Source: Chrysomallon squamiferum (Eukaryota > Mollusca > Gastropoda > Neomphalida > Peltospiridae). From it: DNA of 27,500 bases. Under the pieces are notes generated by a model. It did not search any database. It worked only from the letters and a program-made list of their open reading frames with translations, and was not told the DNA's origin. The translations under genes and the position numbers were made by a program. Each line of letters begins with the position of its first letter. Within the stretch, counting starts at the first letter, position 1. This document shows positions 1-9,381 of the stretch, one piece after another. Location: NCBI GenBank assembly GCA_012295275.1, contig CM022670.1:2840835-2868334 (forward strand), read 5' to 3'.

Positions 1-151
1 CACTAAGAACTTAATCATTTGGAAACCTTTTTTTTTTTCTAATATATTTATAAGATAAATAAAAACAAAAATAATTTTTATTTATTTTTATTTTTTATTT
101 AAAAAAATAAAGAAAAAGAAAGTTAAAAAAGAAAAAGAAAAATTACATGAT

Positions 152-170
152 AAGACTGTACAACAGTCTT
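152..170 (-). promoter_or_regulatory. 3' UTR hairpin of relic copy A0
   Basis: The minus-strand RNA would fold into a perfect 8-bp stem, AAGACUGU paired with ACAGUCUU, around a UGU triloop. The same element lies downstream of all four intact type A genes. There one G replaces an A in the 3' arm, so an A-U pair becomes a G-U wobble and the stem still forms. It starts 28 nt past the relic stop codon. An AATAAA-like signal (plus-strand tttatt near 78-86) lies about 70 nt further on. Presence of the hairpin is seen directly; a role in mRNA processing or stability is inferred. Confidence 0.7.
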
Positions 171-197
171 TTTCAAAAAGTGAACTTTAACTTCAGT

Positions 198-453
198 TTA
201 TACATGTTGGTGTTCATGTTCATGGTGATTGTGATGTCTATGATATCCGTAGACAGAATGATAAGAATGAAAACAACTAAAAACAACAACAACAAACATT
301 CAAAATAAAAAGTATATGCTGAAACTGTTCCACCTCGTTTTACTACTACTTCTGCTACTACTACTACTACTACTACTACCGCAACCAATACTGTTGCTGA
401 TGTTGCTGCTATTACTTCTAAAGCTCCTACTAAAACTACCATTTTTATTTCAT
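198..453 (-). pseudogene. Decayed His-rich peptide gene, copy A0
   Basis: This is a relic of the type A His/Gly peptide gene. Exon 2 (276 down to 198, after a TTTTAG acceptor) still reads His-rich in one frame, ending HRHHNHHEHEHQHV and TAA. A signal-peptide-like stretch (VFILIILST) sits in a different frame. Exon 2 is 79 nt, one more than a multiple of three; every intact copy has an exon 2 length two more than a multiple of three, so the frame is broken. The start at 453 reads ATG AAA TAA, a stop at codon 3, and no GTAAGT donor is left. The intron has filled with ACT/TAC trinucleotides (341-380). An open frame runs through the region (MVVLVGALEV and onward), but it is mostly low-complexity valine and matches no family. 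Promoter remains and the 3' hairpin are still recognisable. Confidence 0.6.
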
Positions 454-499
454 TAAATTTTAATTTTTGTAAACGAATAAAGTGAATTTGTGAACACAA

Positions 500-640
500 A
501 ATATTTTACATGATTTAACTGTTCACATTGTGAATCTGTTGTGAAGATTTGTCTAATCTGCTTTTCTCACTGCAGGGTTTCCAAAACCACGTTGAAATGA
601 TAATGTAAAGTGTTTAATGAAAAATGTACAATACAGCAAA
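500..640 (-). promoter_or_regulatory. Upstream block of copy A0, TATA degraded
   Basis: This region aligns by eye with the upstream regions of the intact A genes. It has a perfect inverted repeat TTCAC-ATT-GTGAA (522-534). This is followed by the shared CACTGCAGGGTTTCC motif (569-583) and a shared stretch ending in GTTTAATGAAAA. The segment carrying TATAAAA in the intact copies is missing here, leaving only a weak ATTTT run. This fits promoter decay alongside the broken coding frame. Confidence 0.5.
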
Positions 641-699
641 AAAAATAACTTTAGTGGTATGGCTTTGAGAATTAGAGTTAAGTTTAGAGCTGGTAGAGT

Positions 700-783
700 T
701 GTTGTTGTTGTTGTTGTCCTTCTTCTTCTTCATTATTATTATTATTATTATTGTTGTTGTAGCTGTTGTTGTTGTTGTTGTTG

Positions 784-824
<41 letters not shown>

Positions 825-925
825 GTATATATTTCATATGTGGTTTAAAAAATTTAATATCTTATTAATATTAATCTCCATGATTTAATTGGTCGATACA
901 TTTATTTTGTTCTTTTCAGAAATTT

Positions 926-980
<55 letters not shown>
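700..980. repeat. Trinucleotide microsatellites GTT/CTT/ATT and AAT
   Basis: A compound array of GTT, CTT, ATT and GTT again occupies about 700-829. A separate AAT array occupies about 928-980. Reading frames through them give runs of Val, Leu, Tyr or Cys and are artefacts of the repeat. The stretch 980-1330 between here and the next gene shows no coding signal. Confidence 0.9.
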
Positions 981-1338
981 GGTCAAATAGATTTCAGTAA
1001 TAACAAGAACGAGTATCTATTAATCTAATTATCAAAATGGATTAAAATAATAGCTTTCATTAATTACTAAATAGAGAATAGCTTAAAATAGTCAAGATAT
1101 TTTGGGCGTAAAAGCGTGTATTTAATAATGCAGTTACAGAATTGTCTTTTTGTTTGTTTACACAATATACTATTAATGTTTGGTTTTTAATGTCATATAT
1201 GCTATAATATATAACAAAATGACGTCCATCAGTTTGCAATCGCTAAATAACATTTAAGAGAGATGGATATTTTGAGTTTTATCTCTTAATTAAAAGATGC
1301 AGGTGCACGGAAACAAATACAAAAATTATATATTCATT

Positions 1339-1344
1339 TTTATT
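1339..1344 (-). terminator. Poly(A) signal of A1
   Basis: AATAAA on the minus strand, 52 nt past the 3' UTR hairpin of gene A1. The same order (stop codon, hairpin, AATAAA) recurs at A2 (3966-3971), A3 (6812-6817) and A4 (9282-9287). Recurrence at a similar distance supports use, although the surrounding AT-rich sequence contains other chance matches. Confidence 0.55.
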
Positions 1345-1395
1345 TTTGTTTTAAAAATCATAATAACAATAATTTATAATGTAAATGTTTATATC

Positions 1396-1414
1396 AAGAC
1401 CGTACAACAGTCTT
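1396..1414 (-). promoter_or_regulatory. Conserved 3' UTR hairpin of A1
   Basis: The minus-strand RNA AAGACUGUUGUACGGUCUU forms an 8-bp stem (one U-G wobble) closed by a UGU triloop. The ~26 nt between the stop codon and this hairpin are also strongly conserved among A copies, more so than the silent positions of the repeat-coding part. Confidence 0.75.
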
Positions 1415-1440
1415 TCAAGAAAACCAGCGTTAGCTTTAAA

Positions 1441-1835
1441 TTAGCCGTGATGGTGTCCGTGATGTCCGTGGTGACCGTGTCCGTGATGTCCGTGATGTCC
1501 ATGTCCATGGTGACCGTGGTGTCCGTGGTGACTGTGTCCGTGATGTCCGTGATGTCCATGTCCATGATGTCCGTGGTGACCGTGATGTCCGTGGGCCAGA
1601 GACAGAGAAGCTAGAATAAGAGTAACTGAAAAAAAATAAATAAATAAAATAATAATAATATAAATAATAATAAAATAAATAATAATATAAATAAAAATAT
1701 AATAATAATAAGAAGAAGAAGAAGAAGAAGAAGAAGAATGAAATACAGTATAATTTTCGATATATTTAATAATGAATTATTAATAATTAACTTACCAACA
1801 AAGATGGTGAAAATGTTTAGGTTGGTAAACTTCAT
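1441..1835 (-). CDS. Secreted His/Gly-repeat peptide A1 (74 aa)
   Basis: This is a two-exon gene. Exon 1 (1835-1796) encodes MKFTNLNIFTIFV and ends in G before a GTAAGT donor. Exon 2 (1625-1441) follows a TTTCAG acceptor and completes the signal peptide as V-TLILASLSLA, a classic hydrophobic core with an Ala at the likely cleavage site (residue 24). The intron is 170 nt, phase 1. The mature part is 50 residues of His and Gly (HG and HHG units, with one Ser) and ends HHGHHHG-TAA. Such His-dense secreted peptides are known to bind Zn, Cu or Ni. Comparable compositions occur in insect and plant antimicrobial peptides (holotricin-3, shepherins) and in worm-jaw and squid-beak proteins; which role applies here is unknown. 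The start is fixed by agreement of all four A copies on MKF, the donor site and the TATA distance. Confidence 0.85.
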
Positions 1836-1909
1836 TTTCTTATACTTTTCCTTTCCTTATTTTTTCTTCTGCAGGGAACAAGTGAATAATTTGTGAATGA
1901 GAAAGTTTA

Positions 1910-2060
1910 TTTTATAGTAAATTAATAAACTTCATTAATACAATCACAGTGAGGTTCTGTGGTGAAAGGTTTGATAATCTTGTTGATTCACTGCAAGGTT
2001 TCTTTGTAAAAAATCCCAACTAAATGATGATCTAACGTTTTCTTCTGAGAAAAATGCACA
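1910..2060 (-). promoter_or_regulatory. Promoter of A1
   Basis: TATAAAA lies on the minus strand at 1916-1910, 81 bp before the ATG, which leaves room for a 5' UTR of about 50 nt. Upstream are an imperfect inverted repeat around TCACAGTGAG (1943-1955), a CACTGCAAGG motif near 1989, and the shared GATGATCTAACGTTTT block (2023-2041). All three recur in the same order in the other A copies. Confidence 0.65.
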
Positions 2061-2078
2061 TCAGATGCTAACAATGCA

Positions 2079-2080
<2 letters not shown>

Positions 2081-2127
<47 letters not shown>

Positions 2128-2144
2128 TTAATAATAATAAAAAT

Positions 2145-2237
<93 letters not shown>

Positions 2238-2250
2238 AAACAAAATAAAA
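2081..2250. repeat. Compound AAT/AAC/AAAT microsatellite
   Basis: AAT repeats pass into AAC repeats, back into AAT, and then into AAAT repeats. Leu, Ile or Val homopolymer frames here are not genes. The following 2,250-3,050 is AT-rich spacer in which I see no gene and no remnant of a B-type copy. Confidence 0.9.
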
Positions 2251-3054
2251 TAAAAATAATTTAACTTTAATCATTGACATTTCTGTGATATATTTGAGAA
2301 ATGTTTACAACTTACTTGTAAATTGTATTATTTATAGTATTTTTATTAATTGTTCTGATATTTGTTGTTATAGTAGCATCATAATCATCGTTATCGTTAC
2401 AATAATAATATTATTTATTTATTATTATTCTTTTCTATGTTGTTATATATATTTTACAAGGAAAAAATTAAATTATACAGTTCAGTCATGCAAATTGATA
2501 TTAAAAAAAGAAATTATTTAGCTCTTGGACTATTTTCTAGTATTATAAACATATCTAAAAGCTATTTCAGTCAACCATAGGAATGAACTGAAGATTACTT
2601 ATTTTATTTTAACTTGTCTTATTAGCAATATTAGTTATACACATAGGGTGTTTTTCCAGATAAAGTATTATGTATCTAATACACATATAGCGATCATTTT
2701 ATTTTATTTTATTTTATTTTATATATATAATTTTTTTATTTTTTTATTTTGTTCTGGGTATCGTTAATTATCTGTTCATTTCTACATAATATACTGAAAT
2801 GTTGAAATACTTTCTCAACATTGGAAAAAAGAATAAACAAGTTAGAAAATAAAACTAACGTAAGTCTTTGTCACTGATTTTACGATTCAAAATGTCATTT
2901 TCTGAGGAAACAAATAATAATTTTCTTTTAATAACATGAAATCTTTTATAAATTCATATCTTTGTTAAAACAACCTTTTAACTAGATTCACGTTACGAAA
3001 TCATGGAAATATTTCTATTAAACCAAAAACACATTCGATGATGCAGAAAACTGA

Positions 3055-3055
<1 letters not shown>

Positions 3056-3100
<45 letters not shown>
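3056..3100. repeat. (TA)n microsatellite
   Basis: An uninterrupted TA dinucleotide array of about 45 bp. The flanking 3,100-3,710 is AT-rich spacer with GTTT runs (about 3,560-3,610) and no supportable gene. Confidence 0.95.
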
Positions 3101-3102
<2 letters not shown>

Positions 3103-3705
3103 TTCAAACACACACACGCAGGCACATACACCCCCAAAATTCCAACAAAACAGTGTAAGACAAAAATATTCTCTATATGCCAGACAAATTATGAAAAGTA
3201 AAGAACGAAATAGTATGTAACCTTAATATTAATAAAACAACAATATGTATTAGTATAAATATTGCTTAGTTACGGCAAAAATGTTTTACCGTTCGAGTTC
3301 AAACGATTAACAGATAAAAAAAAAAAAAACATCTAAACACCGTTTTCTGGAAGCATGATAAATAGTCTGGTATTTGTCTTAAGTGTTAAATATTTTATAT
3401 GATAAAAAACTACATAATTTGATGTTTTATACTTATATAAAAGATATCTTTACGTTCACTTTATGTTTTTATGCTCTTTTCTTCTTCTTTTTTTTTTTTA
3501 TATTTTCTTTTCTTTTCATTATTTTGTGTGTGCGTTATTTTATTTTTTACTTTTTTATTGTTATTATTTTGTTGTTGTTGTTTGTTTGTTTGTTTGTTTG
3601 TTTTATTGTTTTATTATTGTTGATGATAAAAATATTCTGACAGTTTTTCTATACAACGATGCGCTGCTTCATTATCTTTTTATTTATTTGAACAAACAAT
3701 AAAAA

Positions 3706-3726
3706 ATAAATAAAAAAAAAAAAAAA

Positions 3727-3760
<34 letters not shown>

Positions 3761-3762
3761 TA
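3706..3762. repeat. Poly(A) run and (AAT)n array
   Basis: An AT-rich run of A residues leads directly into about ten AAT units. It lies 300 bp before the 3' end of gene A2. No target-site duplication or other sign of a retroelement insertion was found around it. Confidence 0.85.
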
Positions 3763-4020
3763 TTACAGTATAATATTAATGTTCATGTTTTAATATTGTA
3801 CATCCTAACGCAAAGAAAATTGTCAAGTAAATACGCATTTAAGGCATATGGCTTATTTAAGTATTGAACATTTAATTTACTGAGTTCTTTGTTTCATCCA
3901 GTTAATAAATAATATTTTCGATTTCGTCTCTTAATTAAAGCATACAGAAACAAAACAAAAGTATTTTTATTGGTTTTTAATTTTTTTTTAAAAACAAATG
4001 TTATTACAACTTTTTATGTC

Positions 4021-4039
4021 AAGACCGTACAACAGTCTT
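4021..4039 (-). promoter_or_regulatory. Conserved 3' UTR hairpin of A2
   Basis: Identical in sequence to the A1 hairpin (minus strand AAGACUGUUGUACGGUCUU) and 26 nt past the stop codon. The AATAAA signal is at 3971-3966, 50 nt further on. Confidence 0.75.
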
Positions 4040-4065
4040 TCAAGAAAACCAGCGTTAGATTTAAA

Positions 4066-4607
4066 TTAGCCGTGATGGTGTCCGTGATGTCCGTGACCAT
4101 GGTGACCATGGTGTCCGTGATGTCCGTGACCATGGTGACCGTGATGTCCATGGTGGCCGTGGTGACCATGTCCATGATGCCCGTGGTGTCCGTGATGTCC
4201 GTGGTGTCCGTGATGTCCGTGATGACCGTGATGTCCGCGGTGACCGTGATAGGCCAGAGACAGAGAAGCAAAAATAAGAAAGACTGGGAGAAAAAAAAAA
4301 TAAAGTAAAAATATTATAAAAATAAAGCCTAGTATCGGTTAAGAAATACGAAGTTAAAAATTTTTCTTTTTTCTTTAGAAAAATTGTAATCAGGTCTTAA
4401 AACATAACGAAATACTATTTTTATCAATAATAATAATAATAATAAATCATAATTTATGTTTAGATATAATTTATTATAAATCTTAATTAATTTTCTTTTT
4501 ATGTTTTGATGCCATTAAATACAACTGTTAACTTAATTATTAATAATTAAAAAATTTGTTAACTTACCAACGAAGATAGTAAAACAGTTTAGACTGGTAA
4601 ACTTCAT
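4066..4607 (-). CDS. Secreted His/Gly-repeat peptide A2 (85 aa)
   Basis: Exon 1 (4607-4568) encodes MKFTSLNCFTIFV and is followed by GTAAGT. Exon 2 (4283-4066) begins after a CCCAG acceptor and continues V-FLIFASLSLA. The intron is 284 nt, phase 1. The predicted mature peptide of 61 residues starts Y-H-G-H-R-G and then is only His and Gly in HHG and HG units, ending HHHG-TAA. It is the longest member of the array. Three features differ from its sisters: Tyr replaces His at mature position 1, one Arg interrupts the repeat, and a Cys lies in the signal peptide. The plus-strand frames over the same DNA (Met/Ser/Val-rich) are antisense shadows. A metal-binding, structural or antimicrobial role is inferred from composition only. 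Confidence 0.85.
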
Positions 4608-4686
4608 GCTTTAAAAATATTTTCCTTTCTTTCTTTAATCTTCTGTTGTAAACAAGTTAGTGATTTTGTGAATGGAGATAAGTTTA

Positions 4687-4830
4687 TTTTATATTAAAAT
4701 AATTTACATCATTAATACGTTCACAGTGAGAAGCTTGTCTAATCTGCTTAATTCACTGCAGGATTTTTCTTGTCAAAAACCGCATTGCAATGATGATCTA
4801 ATGTTTTTAATGAAACGATGGTAACAAATG
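4687..4830 (-). promoter_or_regulatory. Promoter of A2
   Basis: TATAAAA at 4693-4687 lies 86 bp before the ATG. The inverted repeat is TTCAC-AGT-GAGAA (4720-4732, one mismatch). It is followed by ATTCACTGCAGG near 4750 and GATGATCTAATGTTTTTA near 4791-4808, matching the upstream blocks of the other A genes in order. Confidence 0.65.
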
Positions 4831-5340
4831 TTGACAAAGCAAAATATTAGTTAACTGTCAAATTGTGATGTTTCAAGAAAACTGCTAATTTCAGGTTAGT
4901 TTGTAACTAACTGGCTAAATATTAGCACGAGTATCCTTAATGAAGAAGTTTCTCGAGAAAAAAACAGTTGATTTTGGTAAACGGTGTCAGTAATTAAAAA
5001 TTGTTTAAAATAAGTAAAAAATAATAATAATAAAAACAAACAAAAAAAAACAACAAAAAAACAGAAAGAAAGAAAATAGTTGATTTTCGTAAACAGTGCC
5101 ATTAATTAAAAATTGTTTATAATAAGTAAAAAAAAAAAAAAAAAAAAAAAACCTGAAGGAAAGAAATAAACAAATGTTGACAGTGCAAAATATTAACTAA
5201 ATGACTGCATTAGAAGACAGCTTCTGTTAATTTCAGTGTAGTTTATAACTGAGAGATTAGCACGATTATCTCTAATGAAGCAGTTTCTGAAGATAACAGT
5301 TTATTTTAGTAAATAGTCTGAGTAATAAATGATTATTTAT
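4829..5340. repeat. Internally duplicated upstream segment
   Basis: A segment containing 'AAATGTTGACA..GCAAAATATTA', 'TTAGCACGA.TATC', 'AGCAGTTTCT.AAGATAACAG'-like motifs and a 'TAATTAAAAATTGTTTA' tail occurs once in the A3 and A4 units (about 7545-7770 and 10060-10345). Here it is repeated. Copies start near 4829 and 5173, and a partial extra tail lies near 5079-5130. Poly(A) runs at 5128-5151 and 5354-5396 separate the pieces. This explains part of the greater length of this unit. Confidence 0.55.
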
Positions 5341-5353
5341 GATATGTAAAAAG

Positions 5354-5396
<43 letters not shown>
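5354..5396. repeat. Poly(A) run, 43 nt
   Basis: An uninterrupted A run on the plus strand. Nothing upstream of it looks like a retrotransposon, so it is treated as a homopolymer microsatellite. Confidence 0.9.
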
Positions 5397-5397
<1 letters not shown>

Positions 5398-5945
5398 ATT
5401 TCTCGCCGAAATTACGAAACAATTACTGGTTTGTATTGATATAATTATGTTGACAGAAAATACGTATTATTATCGATTTATCGTCAGTTGTGTTGAATCT
5501 ACATGGAAATTATGATAGATAACATTATATATTCACAAACAATTAATGTACATAATTTACAATATTTCGTAAGAAAATGCCCAGAACGTGAACCAAAATT
5601 AAGGGCGATAACTCTTTTGAAAACTTCAACTGGAAATAGATGAATTGTCGAACACCTGTCTGATAAATTTAGTTTTCTGGTTTATATTGACCGGATGAAA
5701 AATATTTCTGAAATTCACTTCTGTATAAATTTATTTAAATTATTTCCAACAATTTTGCAGTTACAGTTTTATTTACATATTTTTATTACTAGTATGTGGC
5801 ACCTTCGGAATATAGAGTCAAATATTTCGTAAAGTTTTATCACATTAATATTAATTTATATTTATTAATAGTTCTAAAATATGCAATATATTTCAGTAAT
5901 TTTGTCGTGGTAGTATCTGTTTTTCATAATGAATTGAACAAAAAG

Positions 5946-6358
5946 TCCATGGTGATGTCCATAATGGCCATGACGTGCCATACTTAGCACCGCGAGTTAA
6001 AAATCACTACGTGTTTGTTAAATCTAAAATATTTTTACTAATGTATATTATAAGATATTATTAACTATCTCCAAAGAATATATTCAGTAATTATTTCCCA
6101 ACATTTATTATATCAAACGATGTAGTAAAAGGAATGTATTTGTAATGTCGAATACTTTTTTAATATTTTGAATGAATAAATTCCTTTAACAACGACAACA
6201 ACAACAATAATAATAATTGTAGTAGTAGTAGTAGTAGTGGTGGTAGCAACAGTAGTAATAGTTATAGTAATAATAGTAGGAGCAGTGTCAGTGGTAGTAG
6301 CAATGGTAAAAGTTGTAGTAGCGGCAATGATGAAGATATGAAAAATGTCCTCGTACAT
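5946..6358 (-). pseudogene. Decayed type B His/Gly peptide gene, relic B1
   Basis: The exon 2 relic (about 6012-5946) reads MARHGHYGHHHG on the minus strand. This parallels the ARHGHHGHG start of the mature part in the intact B gene. Between the acceptor and the shared GCACGTCAT motif it is 4 nt shorter than the intact copy, so the signal-peptide frame is broken, and the terminal stop codon is gone. The exon 1 relic near 6358-6320 reads M-YEDIFHIFIIA, resembling the MNSLFFVIVA core of the intact gene, but no good donor site remains. The former intron carries an AGT/GGT trinucleotide array (6215-6310), as do those of the other B copies. The flanking sequence at 5,740-5,945 also matches the flank downstream of intact B (10,820-11,030). 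Confidence 0.55.
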
Positions 6359-6439
6359 GACATCAAATACATTTTTAACACCGAATCAGTTAAGATAATT
6401 ACTGAATTCATATAAAAAAATAGTATGAATACGTTTAAG

Positions 6440-6444
<5 letters not shown>

Positions 6445-6499
<55 letters not shown>
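6445..6499. repeat. (AT)n microsatellite
   Basis: An uninterrupted AT dinucleotide array of about 55 bp between relic B1 and gene A3. The rest of 6,360-6,800 is AT-rich spacer. Confidence 0.95.
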
Positions 6500-6501
<2 letters not shown>

Positions 6502-6854
6502 ATTATAATAAAAATAGAACCTAAAATATTCAACATATTTTGTGCGCAGTAATGTGACTTTAATTATGCAATTATAGCTTTGTTTTTATATTGATAAAAA
6601 AAAATATATATTAGTGTTTGTAATCAGTGTTTTATATGTTGTAACTTAATGAAGATATGATTTAAAATATGTTTTCAGTCAGAATTTACTGAATCCTTTC
6701 TTCCATCACATAACTTGATAAAATTTGAAAAGTTTTAGATATTTTCAGTTTAATCTGCAAAAAACATAAAAGCATACAGAAACAAAAACAAAAATTGTTC
6801 TTCTTATTATTTTTATTTCTTTAAAAAACAAATGTTTTTACAAATTTTTATGTC

Positions 6855-6873
6855 AAGACCGTACAACAGTCTT
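6855..6873 (-). promoter_or_regulatory. Conserved 3' UTR hairpin of A3
   Basis: Same 19-nt hairpin as A1 and A2 (minus strand AAGACUGUUGUACGGUCUU), placed 26 nt past the stop codon. An AATAAA signal lies at 6817-6812. The sequence just outside the stem differs from A1 and A2 (extra A residues), so conservation is sharpest at the stem-loop itself. Confidence 0.75.
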
Positions 6874-6899
6874 TAAAAAAACCCAGCGTTAGCTTTAAA

Positions 6900-7315
6900 T
6901 TAGCCGTGATGATGTCCATGATGTCCGTGACCATGGTGGCCGTGGTGACCGTGATGTCCATGACGTCCATGGTGTCCATGATGACCGTGATGTCCGTGAT
7001 GACCATGATGTCCGTGATGACCGTGATGTCCGTGATGGGCCAAAGACAGAGAGACAAGAATCACTGTAACTGAAAAACAAAATTAAAGAAAGTATAAGTA
7101 TTGTACAAGTAAGATTTGTATGAATTAACAAATCAAAACTAATAATCACTATATACTGGTTTTTAAGTTATCATTAATAATAATAATAATAATGAAGTAT
7201 AATTTATGTATCGATATAGTTGATAATGAATCTTAATTGATTAGTTATTAATAATTAAAAAGTTTACTAACTTACCAACAAGGACGGGGAAAATGTTTAA
7301 GCTGGTGAATTTCAT
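6900..7315 (-). CDS. Secreted His/Gly-repeat peptide A3 (69 aa)
   Basis: Exon 1 (7315-7276) encodes MKFTSLNIFPVLV, then GTAAGT. Exon 2 (7069-6900) follows TTTTTCAG and continues V-TVILVSLSLA. The intron is 206 nt, phase 1. Cleavage is likely after residue 24 (SLA). The mature peptide has 45 residues: eight perfect HHG units, one RHG unit, more HHG units, one HG, and the fixed HHHG end before TAA. Apart from the single Arg it contains only His and Gly. The glycine codons in the leading units are mostly GGA and GGT in alternation, a sign that an 18-bp DNA unit was expanded. Function is unknown; dense imidazole side chains imply binding of Zn, Cu or Ni and charge that depends on pH. Confidence 0.85.
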
Positions 7316-7393
7316 TTTCTTATATTTTTCTCTTTCTTTTAGTTATTCTTCTGTTGTAAACAAGTGAATGATTTTGTGAATGGAAAACGATTC

Positions 7394-7560
7394 TTTTATA
7401 GTAAATTAACTTTAGCCTTTTAACTGGTCACAGTGTGAAACTGCAGAGAAGAGAAGAGTAATCCTGTTTATTCACTGCAGAGTTTCCTTGTCAAAAACCA
7501 CACTGAAACGATTATCTAACGTTTTTGAATGAAAAGTACACGACAAATGTTGACAGTGCG
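7394..7560 (-). promoter_or_regulatory. Promoter of A3
   Basis: TATAAAA at 7400-7394 lies 85 bp before the ATG. The inverted repeat core TCAC-AGT-GTGA spans 7428-7438. Further upstream are TTCACTGCAGAGTTTCC (7460-7476) and ATTATCTAACGTTTTTGAATG near 7511-7531, the same blocks as in the other A copies. Confidence 0.65.
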
Positions 7561-8374
7561 AAATAGTAATCAGCTTTCGAGATCTGAAACTTCGAAATGA
7601 GTAGTATTTGAAGATAGCTTCTGTTAATTTGTAACTGAAAAATTATCAACACACGTCAAGTGCATGAGATAACTGGATTAATATTAGCACGATTATCCCT
7701 AAAGAAGCAGTTTCTGAAGATAACAGATTATTTTCGTAAATGGTGTGAGTAAGAAATGATTATTTGTGATATGTAAATATAAAATAGTAGAAAAAAATAA
7801 AAATAAAAAAAATAAAAAATAAAATAAAATTCTTTCTCGAAGAAATTATGAAAAAATTAATGGTTTGCATTGATACAATTACTTGGACACAGTATTCGTA
7901 TTATTATCCATTTATCGTCATTTGTGTTGAATCTACATGGATATTACGATGTACAGAATTATATATTTACATACAACATGTATACATAATTTTCAATATG
8001 TATTACACGAGAAAACGTCCCATAAAGTGAATTAAAACAGAAGGGCGATAATTCTGTTGAAACATTTAACTATGAAAACTGATGAATTGTCGAACGCCTT
8101 TATAATAAATTCTGTTTTCTGTTTTATAATATCCTGATAAAAAATATTACTTAAATTCACTATTTAGATAAATAAAATTACATTTTCCAACAATTTCGGA
8201 ATCAGAATCGTTTTAACATATTTATTAACAGAATATGTTACTTCCGGAATATAAAGTCCAGTATTTTCTCACATTAATATTTATTGAAATTTACTGGTAT
8301 GTGCCATTTCTAAAATAAATGATATTTTCCTGTAATGTGATAAAATAATATTTGTTTTTCATACTGAACTGAAC

Positions 8375-8839
8375 AGTATCAGTAATGCTGGTGTCCACGA
8401 TGACCACGTCAACAATGTGAATAACAGCCTTGACGTACTGCTGTTCACGCCATCAGCCTAAAAATACTGAATTAATAATTTAAAATATTATTAAATACAT
8501 GTCAGATATGAATATTTTTAAATTATTACTAAAATATTATTAAGTATCTCCATAGAATGAATTCAGTAATTATTTCACTACATTTAAAAAGATATAATAA
8601 AAGAATGTATTTATTTCAGTAGGTCTACAGTTCATGTTTGCAATGTTTAATACTTACAGATCATAATCCTTAACAAATGGTTTGAGGATTCTATTTATTA
8701 AAATAATAACAGTAATGATGATGATGATGATGATATAATACAGGTCTGTACTAATAGCAGCAGTAACAGTAGTAGCAATAGTAGTAGTAGCAGTAGTAGT
8801 ACTAATGATGATGATGGTGTGAAAAATGTCCACATCCAC
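8375..8839 (-). pseudogene. Decayed type B His/Gly peptide gene, relic B2
   Basis: The former exon 2 (about 8468-8375) keeps a CAG acceptor and a recognisable signal-peptide end (GGCTGATGGCGTGAACAGCA compares with CTGACGGCGCGAACAACA in the intact B gene). The frame hits a TGA within five codons, and many His and Gly codons have been lost. The exon 1 relic at 8839-8810 reads M-DVDIFHTIIIIS. The former intron contains AGT/AGC and ATG trinucleotide arrays (8710-8815). It is more degraded than relic B1. Confidence 0.5.
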
Positions 8840-9336
8840 TTCGTTACACGAGGAAGAGGCCGGTACAAAAAAAAAAAAAAAAAAAAAAATGTCAATCCTT
8901 TTCTATTTTCATAACGCCAAATAAATTTTCAATTATAATATGTTATCAATTAAGATAACTATTACATTGTATATAATAATAGTACGAATATGTTTCAAAG
9001 AAATATTAAAAAAATATTCAACATATTTTGTGACTTCAAGTTTGCAGTTATGGAACTGTTTTTATTTTGATAAAAAAAATAAATAAATAAATAAATAATA
9101 ATATTAGTATCTGTAAATCAGTGTTTTAACACAAAAAACATATGATTTAGTCCTTTGTTTGATTCCATAAAGTGATAGATATTTTCAATTTAATCTGTAA
9201 AAACACACACGTATACAGAAACAAAAACAAAAATTTTTTTTTTTATTATTTTTTTTTTTCGTCTCTTAATTAAAGCATTTTTTTATTGGTTTTTAAATTT
9301 TTTTTAAAAACAAATGTTATTACAAATTTTTATATC

Positions 9337-9355
9337 AAGACCGTACAACAGTCTT
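9337..9355 (-). promoter_or_regulatory. Conserved 3' UTR hairpin of A4
   Basis: Same 19-nt hairpin as the other intact copies (minus strand AAGACUGUUGUACGGUCUU), 26 nt past the stop codon. An AATAAA signal lies at 9287-9282. Confidence 0.75.
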
Positions 9356-9381
9356 TCTAGAAAACGCGCGTTAGCTTTAAA

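Noticed and set aside
617-868. Frame with poly-Val, poly-Tyr and poly-Cys runs
   Set aside because: Translation of GTT/ATT microsatellites with no other content.
1297-1614. Plus-strand open frame rich in Met, Ser and Val
   Set aside because: It is the antisense of the His/Gly repeat of gene A1 (CAT/CAC/GGA read backwards gives ATG/GTG/TCC). The minus strand has the signal peptide, splice sites, TATA box and poly(A) signal.
1988-2243. Poly-Leu and poly-Ile/Val frames
   Set aside because: Products of the AAT/AAC compound microsatellite.
3290-3310. GTTCGAGTTCAAACG, resembling a tRNA T-arm
   Set aside because: No acceptor stem, D-arm or anticodon arm could be fitted upstream.
3970-4308. Plus-strand frame of 112 codons rich in Met, Ser and Val
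   Set aside because: Antisense shadow of gene A2 for the same reason as at A1.
5128-5396. Poly(A) runs as tails of retroposed copies
   Set aside because: No target-site duplications, and the preceding sequence is the duplicated array spacer, which still carries TTAGCACGA-type blocks in order. Homopolymer growth is simpler.
6895-7149. Minus-strand Ser/Arg-rich frame over A3
   Set aside because: Out-of-frame reading of the His/Gly repeat. The His/Gly frame joins to the conserved signal peptide and ends at the shared HHHG-TAA.
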